Shown here one piece after another: positions 44,401 to 54,000 of a DNA stretch of 64,000 bases (positions are counted from its first letter, which is position 1; every line of letters begins with the position of its first letter). The translations under genes and the position numbers were made by a program. The DNA lies in NCBI GenBank assembly GCA_950097015.1, contig CATNEN010000038.1, forward strand, positions 5,687,001 through 5,751,000, in the 5' to 3' direction. A model generated the notes under the pieces. It made no database searches. It saw only the letters and a list, made by a program, of their open reading frames with translations, and was not told the DNA's origin. This stretch comes from Macrostomum hystrix. Lineage: Eukaryota > Platyhelminthes > Macrostomidae.

Positions 44401-45440
44401 GCCGAGCCCATGACAGGAATGCTCTCGCCTGTCCAGGTGCGCAGCTTCACCTCCGTCTTCTGCAGCTTCGGCCGGCCCAGCTGCTCCCAGTGCCGCTTGG
44501 ACACGAGGCTGACGCAGGCTCCGGTGTCCACCTGCATTTTTAGTGGCCGTCCATTGATGTTCAGCTGGATGCTGATGTGGCTCTCCTCACTGCTGCGGAC
44601 CTGGGAGACCCACGTCACCTCCAAGTCCTCACTGTCGCTGCTGCTGTGCACCTCGCTCCCACCTCTGTTGACAGCCCGGATAGACTTCCTGCTCTTGGAG
44701 CCGCTGAATTTCGAGCCACCCCTCTGACTGCTCGAAGCTGCCCCGGCGCTGGCCTTCTGGCTGGACAGACAGACGGCCTTCAGGTGTCCCAGCTTGCCGC
44801 AGGCGTGGCACTTGGTGTTCCTGTGCGGGCACTCGGAGGATAGGTGCAGCCTAGAGCCGCAGCGCATGCAGGGCCGCCGCCGTGGCGGGGCCTCTCCTAC
44901 CTGGTTGACCTCCGGCCTGGCCCGCCAGCTGTTGGCCTCCGCCTCTGCCATCTCTGCCGCCTGAGCGATCTCCTTCGCCTTGTCGAGCGTCAGAGTGCTG
45001 ACGGTCAGCAGCCGCTTCTGCACTTGCGGCTCCCGGAGTCCGCAGACGAAGCAGTCGCGCAGGGCATCCTCCAGGAAGGTGGCGAAGTCGCAGGTCTCCG
45101 CCAGGTTCCTGAGGGCGGCCAGGAACTGAGCTGCGGACTCTCCGTCCCTCTGGGTCCGCTTGTAGAAGCGAAACCGCTCAGCGATGACCGGCTTCTTTGG
45201 CTGGAAGTGCTCCTTGAGTCGCTTGACCAGCTCCTCGTAGTCCAGGTCCGTAGGCTTTGCAGGCGAGCACAGGTTCCGGAGAATGGCGTAGCATTGGCGG
45301 CCGATCAGAGTGAGAAAAACAGCCTTCTTCTGGTCCTCCCCCTTGATCCTGTTGGCGGTCATGTACAGGGCGACGGGCTCCTCGTAGGCGCACCAGTCTT
45401 TTCCCTCCTTGAAAGGCTCGACTGTGCCGATGCTAGACAT
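41493..45440 (-). CDS. Gag-Pol polyprotein of the Gypsy element
   Basis: The single ORF of 1315 residues starts at the ATG at 45440-45438, 13 nt inside the 5' LTR edge; an upstream in-frame TTG inside the LTR is not preferred. Domains in order: a Gag-like segment, two CCHC zinc knuckles (CMRCGSRLHLSSEC and CHACGKLGHLKAVC), an aspartic protease (MQVDTGACVSLVS), reverse transcriptase (FSKLDLSECYLQFPLD; catalytic box CRIDDILVAGK), RNase H (LAADASSVGIGAV, ITDHQPL), integrase HHCC (LHTDHTG...CSQCQQT) and DDE core (VDFAGPM, IVSDNGPAF, NGLVERLVGSF). Gag and Pol share one frame, with no shift between them. The usual YxDD of reverse transcriptase reads RIDD, an unusual residue at the Tyr position. No stop or frameshift interrupts it, so it may be active. 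Confidence 0.95.
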   Translation of the reverse strand: MSSIGTVEPFKEGKDWCAYEEPVALYMTANRIKGEDQKKAVFLTLIGRQCYAILRNLCSPAKPTDLDYEELVKRLKEHFQPKKPVIAERFRFYKRTQRDGESAAQFLAALRNLAETCDFATFLEDALRDCFVCGLREPQVQKRLLTVSTLTLDKAKEIAQAAEMAEAEANSWRARPEVNQVGEAPPRRRPCMRCGSRLHLSSECPHRNTKCHACGKLGHLKAVCLSSQKASAGAASSSQRGGSKFSGSKSRKSIRAVNRGGSEVHSSSDSEDLEVTWVSQVRSSEESHISIQLNINGRPLKMQVDTGACVSLVSKRHWEQLGRPKLQKTEVKLRTWTGESIPVMGSAEVAVEYGSQACQLPLILTSLEKASPLMGRNWLRGIRLDWKEIFAISSPTVPATTSSPATPPELEGLLQEFADVFQPGLGNFIRHSVKLRLQEDAQPRFCKAQPVPYALKSKIEAELQRMQEAGVVEPVLHSDWATPVVPVSKPNGALRLCGDYKVTLNPQLKTDHYPMPTPEELYDAVGGGRIFSKLDLSECYLQFPLDQASQDLTTINTHKGLFRFKRLPYGVSSAPALCQQIMESVLQGTSSTCCRIDDILVAGKGTADHLNNLREVLSRLRSAGLRLKVEKCRFFESEVEYLGSLISGEGVRKSPKKVEAIRASPKPATVSELRSFLGLANYYAKHVANFSTKAAPLYELLRKDTAWDWTARQQSAWEALKEALSSDTVLTCYNPDWPLVLAADASSVGIGAVISHVAPDGTEKPIAFASRSLNAAEKNYAQIEKEALAIIFGVKKFHNYIYGQKITIITDHQPLTSIFGPKTGVSATAAARLQRWALTLAAYDYDISYRNTSQHGNADFLSRLPLATKAESADPSGVCWTDEERPGSEDWPLLARDIARASRRDVDLQEVRRFTQDGWPRTWRASQEPYHRRRHELSLEDGCLLWGSRVVIPAALRPRVLQELHTDHTGVVRMKSVARSFVWWPGLDQDIERTASACSQCQQTRPEMKAPLHPWIWPDQPWERIHVDFAGPMEGQIYLLVVDAHSKWPHVERVGGQTSAEVVKRLRRLFAQWGLPRQIVSDNGPAFASAEFHDFSKSNGIQHIRSSPYHPKTNGLVERLVGSFKRAMKSSREDAGDADRRLQNWLLGYRATEHPTTGRAPAQLLLGRGLRTRMDLMRPSTRDRVLRAQATQKQLHDRTARHADYLPDQVWARDYRRGAERWAEGRVAEQTGPLSYRVETNDGVIERRHADQLRPRIPQEQPAGDADVTADRTGEMEAADIGAEAGGLLPARQSLRTRQEPDRLLYTELGTPRMN

Positions 45441-45452
45441 CCTCGTCGCCAC

Positions 45453-45703
45453 TGTGGAGTCGGACTCCAAATAAGAAAGCTGAACAGTGTGTGTCCGTGA
45501 GAAGCCTCGTAGTGGCTAAGCTTCGCTTGCCGTGATTCACCGCGGCCATGCGGCCACTATATTTACCTTGCTCCCGGGAGGGGAGACTTCCCAACATGCC
45601 TCCGCCTGTTTGGGGGTGGGGAGAGAAAGATAGCGTACTGTACTCTGGGTACGGGCAGACAAGGGTTCGGAGCGCACACAAAGAGTTCGAAGCAAACACT
45701 ACA
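45453..45703 (-). repeat. 5' LTR of the Gypsy element
   Basis: Direct repeat of 41209-41459, no difference seen by eye. The right edge is fixed by ACTACA|ATCTG. It should carry the element's promoter. Confidence 0.93.
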
Positions 45704-45708
45704 ATCTG

Positions 45709-47689
45709 GACTATAGGATACATTAGGGTAAGTTTTAGTATTTTATAATTTATGCAATTAGGTAAAGTGGCCACCTGACTGAAAAAACTGCATAACTTTG
45801 AGATAGGGCCCTGTTTAAACATTTCGTAATAATAATTTCCTGCAAAATTATTATTTTGTTTAACTGCATGCAAATGTTGTTTTAATGCACCAATTAGTTT
45901 ATTCACATCAAAAATAAAGGTTTTAATGAAGTTGCAGAGATTAGGTCGAGGGTAAGCTTCTTTTTAGTATAAATACACAAGTGAGAGAAGGCAGAAATCA
46001 ACATTTTTGTAGGTTTTGTACAACTTGTATGTGTTGAAATGTTAGTGCTCAGAATAAAGAAAGATTGAAAGTGTTTGTCTCAAAGTTATTTGAAGATATG
46101 AAGAAAGAGAAGTGAATATAGTGAAAGGAGAGCTGTAACCCTAGATCCACTGGTAGAGCCCAAGACAGACTGAAGACTATCATAAAATAACTCTGTGACA
46201 ATTTTGGTGGCATTATTAGGATTAGGAAATAAGTTAGCCCTACAAAAACTTTGGTAGCAACTTTGGTAGCAATGGTGGGATTTTTAGTTATCAAATTAAC
46301 AGCCCTAGAACAACTTTTTTTGTGGTTAGAGGTGGCACCTATTGATCAGTTAAAACATACTTTTTTAATTAATATCCTAGAGATTAACACAAATTAAAAT
46401 AAAAGTCCAATTTCTATCTCCTTTACTCCCCAAATTTGTACTTTTGTATCTACTGTATTCTTAAATCTATTCATTTTTAATAAACAATTACAAAACTAGC
46501 ATCAAGTAGTCTAACAAATCTAACAAGCAATATCACTTTGTGGGTCATAGGGCCAAGGCCAATCAGACAGCAGACAAGCAGACAAGCAGACACTAAGCAC
46601 ACACCAATGCTTCCTCCAATGAGTGACGGCTGCTCAATATGGGCTCTAGAAATTGTCTTACTTCTTTACTTACTGAATTGTGTTAGTTGGAATTGCATTG
46701 TTGCACCTTAGATTTCTTTATGAGATATCCTGATAGCAAAATATGACCTATGTTTCTATTTAGTTATTAGATGAAACCAAAAGTCATTAAATATCCCAGC
46801 ACTCATAGACTTGATATTGTTTTCTCAAATTACGATCCATTTATGTAGGTCACTTTTTCACATACAAACTGGCTAAGCCCCTCATTTATGAACTATTGCT
46901 TCTTGGGCCTACTGTATTCTTTCATGGAAAGTTATGAAAACATAGCCTTCTTTTGTTATTTTTGTTAGCTTTCATAACCACAAATCATGTCTGCTACCAA
47001 CCACACAAGTGGTTTCGTTTTCAGCATTGCACTAGACAGTCTAAACAACTGCCTGATTTTAGCAACAATTTCCAAAAGAAAACTCTATGCAAATATTTTG
47101 GTTAAAGATCAATGTTTACAATTTATTTCAATAGTAAGAATTAAATAGTTTTAGAATTCAAATCATAGGCCTAAGTTACTTATGAATATGAATAAACAAA
47201 TAGTTTGTAGCTCATTATATATCAGGTCAAGCTGCAAAATTATTCCAATTGTTTAAATATTTGAGTTAATTCCTTCAACTTTTCTTTTGCTGTATAAGTA
47301 ATTTTAGTCTTTTTTATTAACTGCTACAATGCGCAATCAGGGCAATGGTCAAGGTAGCTGTTCATTATTGATTGACAAATATGAAAATCAGTAAAATGAC
47401 TCAATAAAATGCTATTTAAATGTAGGCATACCTAAAATTTTATTTGTATGTATTGTCAGTATCAATTCAATTTCGGTTTTTGCTTATTAAAAAACCGAAG
47501 GATCTTCTTTATATTTCTTTATATTCTTCATATTAAGGTAACATAAAGTAAACATTATGCACTTACTAGAACATTATTGCATGACGTTCTGCAACTTGTG
47601 TCATATATTCCATATGTGGTCAAGTGGTAGAGCTACCCTTAAAGTGACTTTAAAGGTTGTACTGTATAATTACAATTTATAGTAAATAT
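45709..47689. other. Gene-poor AT-rich stretch
   Basis: No gene or array was recognised. Confidence 0.4.
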
Positions 47690-47835
47690 AAATTACACCA
47701 GTTGAGCCAGATGTAGAGCCGACAGCAATTCTAAAGGCTGTTCAGTCTGTGGACTGGGGAAGCTGTCGCACACACCCTCCTGTCCCAAACTTCTTCCCAG
47801 CTTATGCTGACAATAATATGTCTGTATTTAAGAAC
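47690..47835 (-). repeat. SINE family A, 5'-truncated copy upstream of SAS-6
   Basis: Antisense: aattacaccagttgagccag (tail side), aaggctgttcagtctgtgga and cagcttatgctg follow the order of the 23.6 kb copy. The tRNA-like head is absent. It ends about 170 bp before the SAS-6 start codon. Confidence 0.6.
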
Positions 47836-48002
47836 TAGTAAATAAAGTTGTTTTGCTCGAGCTACACAAATTGCAAGTTGCAAGTTAGTTGCTCTCCTGA
47901 CTATAAACTATCAATATTTTCAGTCACTGGCTGTGACACATTAGTCAACTTACAATATTGGCTTAGCAGCTTTGAAGTACAACCCGAACTGCAAGTGAGA
48001 AA

Positions 48003-51000
48003 ATGGGCTCCAGCGAGCAACTGTACCGCTGCGAGCATCGGGTCACAGTGAAGGACCGGGAGGAGCGCCTTGCCCGCATCCAGGTGGTCTTGGAGCGGCT
48101 GACCCTCACATCGCCTCTGCTGAGACGTGAAATTCAAATCCGTCTCACCGACGAAGCGGATCTGCAGTTTCTGTTCACCCTGCGGCTGAGTGAGGACGAC
48201 TTTCAGGTTAGTTGCTCTCCCATACAGCAATCATTAATGCTCTTTGTGCTTGTACGGATCCATTGAAATTGTAATATCCGACGAAATTATTAAATCAAAT
48301 GTTCTTCAGATCCTGAAAAATCCCCGAATTCTAAACAAAGAAAATCCACGGATCCCCAATTAATAAAATCCCTAGTTTATAAATTTCGAGTTATAAATAC
48401 TAGCACTCTAAGATCCTTAAGCGAGGGAATCCCCAAATCCTCAACCGAGGGAATGACCAAATCCTCAAACCGAGGAAATCCCAGATCCCTAACGGAGGAA
48501 ATTCCCAGATCCTCAACCCAGGTAATCCCAGATCCTCAACCTATAGTATTCCCAAATGATCAACTAAGGGAATCCCAGATCCTTAACCGAGGGAATTCCC
48601 AGATCCTCAACCTATAGTATTCCCAAATGATCAACTAAGGGAATCCCAGATCCTTAACCGAGGGAATTCCCAGATCCTCAACCTATAGTATTCCCAAATG
48701 ATCAACTAAGGGAATCCCAGATCCTTAACCGAGGGAATTCCCAGATCCTCAACCTATAGTATTCCCAAATCCTCAACTGAGGGAAATCCCAGATCCTTAA
48801 CCGAGGGAATTCCCAGATCCTTAACCGAGGGAATTCCCAGATCCTCAACCTATAGTATTCCCAAATGATCAACTAAGGGAATCCCAGATCCTTAACCGAG
48901 GGAATTCCCAGATCCTCAACCTATAGTATTCCCAAATCCTCAACTAAGGGAATCCCAGATCCTTAACCGAGGGAATTCCCAGATCCTCAACCTATAGTAT
49001 TCCCAAATCCTCAACTGAGGGAAATCCCAGATCCTTAACCGAGGGAATTCCCAAATCCTTAACCTAGGGAATTCCCAGATCCTCAACCGATAGAATTCCC
49101 AGATCCTCAACCGATAGAATTCCCAGATCCTTTGACAACGGAATTCCCGTATCCTTAGTCAAGAGAATCCCAAGACTTAAATAGAATTTCCCGATCCCCA
49201 ACGAAGATAATCTGTGATCTGGGGATCCTCAAGGAATCCTGAGAATCTCTTCCATCTATTTGAAGAATTTCAATTTTCGTTGAAAAATCAATAGATTCTC
49301 AATCGATTTCATCCTAAGCTCCTCCGTCAATGGAATCCCCGTATCCTCACTCAGAGTTGTCCAAGATTCCTAATCAATGGAGATACCAGATCTAGGATTC
49401 CCGATCTTATAAATTGTAGCATTTTCGGGGATATTTGTGAGTTGGGAGTAGGTTTTACTTCTGAATCCTGGCTAGTTGTCTGTAAATTAAAAATTCATCG
49501 ATTATCCTCTAACTGTGTGTTTGTTCTTTAGCTGCAACGGACCTTTCATTTAATTTCTAGGTGCTGAAACAGCAGCAGGGTCTGCTTGTGGACTTTGGCG
49601 CTTTCGCCCAGAAACTCATTGACCTGCTGCAGCTGTGCCAAGCTGAGGAGGGGCGAGACGCACCGAGGTTTGTGACATTCTGACTTTTTAGAGTTAGAGA
49701 CTCTGACTAAAAGAGTTTTTTTATTTATTAAGGATCTTGGATCTTTGATTTAAAGATGTGGGTTTTTTGTTATTGATCTGCTATTTTTTCGATTTGGCAT
49801 CTGGGGTCAAGTTATTTTCAGATATGGTATTCCTTTGCTTAGGTATCTGGGATTTCTTTGTTTATTGATGTCGGATTTCTGTAGTTAGTACACTGGGATT
49901 TCTTTGGTTAGTACACTGGGATTTTTTAGGTTAGTACAATGGGATTTCTTTGGTTAGTACGATGGGATTTCTTTAGTTAGTACACTGGGATTTTTTAAGT
50001 TAGTACAATGGGATTTCTTTGGTTAGTACACTGGGATTTTTTAGGTTAGTACAATGGGATTTCTTTGGTTAGTACACTGGGATTTCTTTGGTTAGTACAT
50101 TGGGGTTTCTTTGGTTAGTACATTGGGGTTTCTTTGGTTAGTACACTGGGGTTTCTTTAGTTAGTACACTGGGGTTTCTTTGGTTAGTACACTGGGGTTT
50201 CTTTAGTTAGTACACTGGGGTTTCTTTGGTTAGTACACTGGGGTTTCTTTAGTTAGTACACTGGGGTTTCTTTGGTTAGTACATTGGGGTTTCTTTGGTT
50301 AGTACACTGGGGTTTCTTTGGTTAGTACACTGGGGTTTCTTTAGTTAGTACACTGGGGTTTCTTTGGTTAGTACACTGGGGTTTCTTTAGTTAGTACACT
50401 GGGGTTTCTTTGGTTAGTACACTGGGGTTTCTTTGGTTAGTACACTGGGGTTTCTTTAGTTAGTACACTGGGGTTTCTTTGGTTAGTACACTGGGGTTTC
50501 TTTGGTTAGTACACTGGGGTTTCTTTAGTTAGTACACTGGGGTTTCTTTGGTTAGTACACTGGGGTTTCTTTGGTTAGTACACTGGGGTTTCTTTGGTTA
50601 GTACATTGGGGTTTCTTTGGTTAGTACACTGGGGTTTCTTTAGTTAGTACACTGGGGTTTCTTTGGTTAGTACACTGGGGTTTCTTTAGTTAGTACACTG
50701 GGGTTTCTTTTGTTAGTACACTGGGGTTTCTTTGGTTAGTACATTGGGATTTCTTTGGTTAGTACACTGGGGTTTCTTTAGTTAGTACACTGGGGTTTCT
50801 TTGGTTAGTACACTGGGGTTTCTTTAGTTAGTACACTGGGGTTTCTTTGGTTAGTACACTGGGGTTTCTTTAGTTAGTACACTGGGGTTTCTTTTGTTAG
50901 TACACTGGGGTTTCTTTGGTTAGTACATTGGGATTTCTTTGGTTAGTACACTGGGGTTTCTTTTGTTAGTACACTGGGGTTTCTTTGGTTAGTACACTGG

Positions 51001-54000
51001 GGTTTCTTTAGTTAGTACACTGGGGTTTCTTTAGTTAGTACACTGTGATTTTTTTATATCCCCAGATCATAAATGCAATTTATTTTTTTACTAAGTTTTA
51101 AAAAATTGAAAGTGCATTTAGACGGATATGTGAGAGAGTGAGAATGTGTGTGTGCACCTGTGTCTGCTATACTACAGCTGTGGTTTTAGTGTTTATTCCT
51201 AGTACGATTTCTATCTAAGGGGGTAGGACTCTTGTCAGCTGTTTTATTGATTGATGTTTTCTTGCTACATTTTGTGCACCCTTGAGTAGCCGCACTGGGT
51301 TCTGCTTTAGGCAGTCTATTGATCTGTCTAGTACGTTAGAAGTGGTTGAAAAAGGACTGAGTGAACCGCCAGTTACACATTCATTCGCAACATACAAGGT
51401 TTGTAACGTTGATTACCTGATCCGAAACTGCCTGGTGTGACGAAAAATGTTATATGCTTCATTGGGGATCTGGTATTCATTTAATTGAGGATCTGAGATT
51501 TCTTTATTGATAATCTGCGATTCCTTCATTGGGGATCTGGTATTCATTTAATTGAGGATCTGAGATTTCTTTATTGATAATCTGCGATTCCTTCATTGGG
51601 GATCTGGTATTCATTTAATTGAGGATCTGAGATTTCTTTATTGATAATCTGCGATTCCTTCATTGGGGATCTGGTATTCATTTAATTGAGGATCTGAGAT
51701 TTCTTTATTGAGGATCTGGGATTCCTTTATTGAGGATCTGTGATTCCTTTATTGAGGATCTGGGATTCCTTTATTGAGGATCTGGGATTCCTTTATTGAG
51801 GATCTGGGATTCCTTTATTGAGGATCTGGGATTCCTTTATTGAGGATCTGGGATTCCTTTATTGAGGATCTGGGATTCCTTTATTGAGGATCTGGGATTC
51901 CTTTATTGAGGATCTGTGATTCCTTTATTGAGGATCTGGGATTCCTTTATTGAGGATCTGGGATTCCTTTATTAAGGATCTGGGATTCCTTTATTGAGGA
52001 TCTGGGATTCCTTTATTGAGGATCTGCGATTCCTTTATTGAGGATCTGGTATTCCTTTATTGAGGATCTGGGATTCCTTTATTGAGGATCTGGGATTCCT
52101 TTATTGAGGATCTGGGATTCCTTTATTGAGGATCTGGGATTTCTTTATTGAGGATCTGGGATTCCTTTATTGAGGATCTGGGATTCCTTTATTGAGGATC
52201 TGGGATTCCTTTATTGAGGATCTGGGATTCCTTTATTGAGGATCTGGGATTCCTTTATTGAGGATCTGCGATTCCTTTATTGAGGATATGGGATTTCTTT
52301 ATTGATAATCTGCGATTCCTTTATTGAGGATATGGGATTTCTTTATTGATAATCTGCGATTCCTTTATTGAGGATCTGGGATTCCTTTATTGAGGATCTG
52401 GGATTTCTTTATTGATAATCTGCGATTCCTTTATTGAGGATCTGGGATTCCTTTGTTTAGGATCTGGGATTCTCTTGGTTGGAGCTGGAAAGCTTGGTTT
52501 TCATTAATTGAGGATCTTTACTTGTTATCTGTGAATTCTTTTGTTCATAATCACCCTAGTTGATTGGTTGATCGTGTTCAAATTTTTATTTTGTCAATTT
52601 ATCCTATGTGTATTTCCAAGTCCTTATTTTGTACACCCTTCTATGTATTTACACGTTTTTCTACACATATCGCCATACAAAACGAACTGTATCCATGCCA
52701 TCAGCGCATGATAACACCCCAGCTACGAATCTTTCTCTGCCAGGTACGTCCTGCACCTTACGCCAGGCCCCGAGCACTGGTGCCTCAACGTGGTGGAAAC
52801 CAATCCTTTCAAGCACCTGACGCACCTGTCCCTGCGCTTTCTGGCTGGCAGCGATGCCGACGTGCGCGACTACCTGGCCGGCTGTCTGAAGAAGCTGCGA
52901 TTGGACACCAACCTGGCCACTAAGACGGCCGCCGCCACCGAGGCCGACCTGCGCGCCAGGCTCGAACGCTGCCAGGAAAGCCTGGCGGGCCGCACCGCTG
53001 AGCTGGAACGACTGCGCTCCGACCTGGAGGCCCGGAGTCAGGAGGCGGCGACCAAGGCTGCCGCCGAGTTGGCCTATGAGCGCCAAAAGGTTGACATCTG
53101 CTCCCTTCATCACTCCCTCAGTGTCTTTTTTATTTCATTCACAAACCTGATTATGCCTGTCCCGCTTCTATTCCACCTCCTCCTCAGGCCTCAATCCGCA
53201 CCCTTCCCCAGGCCTCAACCAGCCCCTTCCTCAGGCCTCGATCCGCCCCTTCCTCATGTCCGCCGCTTCCTAAGGCATCGATCCGCCCCTTCCTAAGGCA
53301 TCGCCGCCCCTTCCTCGTGTCCACCGCTTTCTCAGGCCTCAATCCGCCCTCTTGTAATGTCCGAATTCGCTCACCATTTCTGTATCCTTGTTCAGTCCTA
53401 AGGCATGGCAATTCATTACTGACCTCCGCCCCACAGGCCTCAGAGGCGCAGCAGGTGTTCCAATCGAAATACGAACGGGACAAACGCGAACTCGAGCAGG
53501 CCCACCTGCGCATTGTTAAGCAGTTGGAGAATCAGAACGGCGAGCTGACCGCCTCGTGCAAGAGCCTGCAGGAGGAGAACTTCCGTCTGGAGCTGCAGCT
53601 GAAGGAAGCGGCGGCGCGAACCAGCCGGCTGGAAGAGGTTAGACAAATTTTGGTTTCTTGCAAGCTGTCTAACACTAGACTAACAAGCTGTCTAACACTA
53701 GACTCACAAGCTGTCTAACACTAGACTCACAAGCTGTCTAACACTAGACTCACAAGCTGTCTAACACTAGACTCACAAGCTGTCTAACACTAGACTCACA
53801 AGCTGTCTAACACTAGACTCACAAGCTGTCTAACACTAGACTCACAAGCTGTCTAACACTAGACTCAAGCTGTCTAACACTAGACTCAAGCTGTCTAACA
53901 CTAGACTCAAGCTGTCTAACACTATACTCGAACTGTCTAACACTGGACTCAAGCTGTCTAACACTATACTCAAGCTAGACTAAAAAATACTTACTGAAAT

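Larger units (their letters stand above)
41209..45703 (-). mobile_element. Complete Ty3/Gypsy LTR retrotransposon, 4495 bp
   Basis: Two direct LTRs of 251 bp (41209-41459 and 45453-45703) look identical by eye and have TG...CA ends in the minus orientation. The 5-bp target duplication ATCTG lies at 41204-41208 and 45704-45708. A purine-rich tract (gcgggagggggaaaac) lies directly before the 3' LTR at 41460-41475, and a primer-binding-site candidate, tggcgacgagga, lies next to the 5' LTR. One long ORF fills the interior. Identical LTRs mean a recent insertion. Confidence 0.95.

Noticed and set aside
41835-45500. Plus-strand ORFs of 65-218 codons
   Set aside because: Shadows of the minus-strand Gag-Pol ORF.
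49870-52475. CRISPR-like regular repeat arrays
   Set aside because: Units are head-to-tail with no unique spacers, and the context is a eukaryotic intron.
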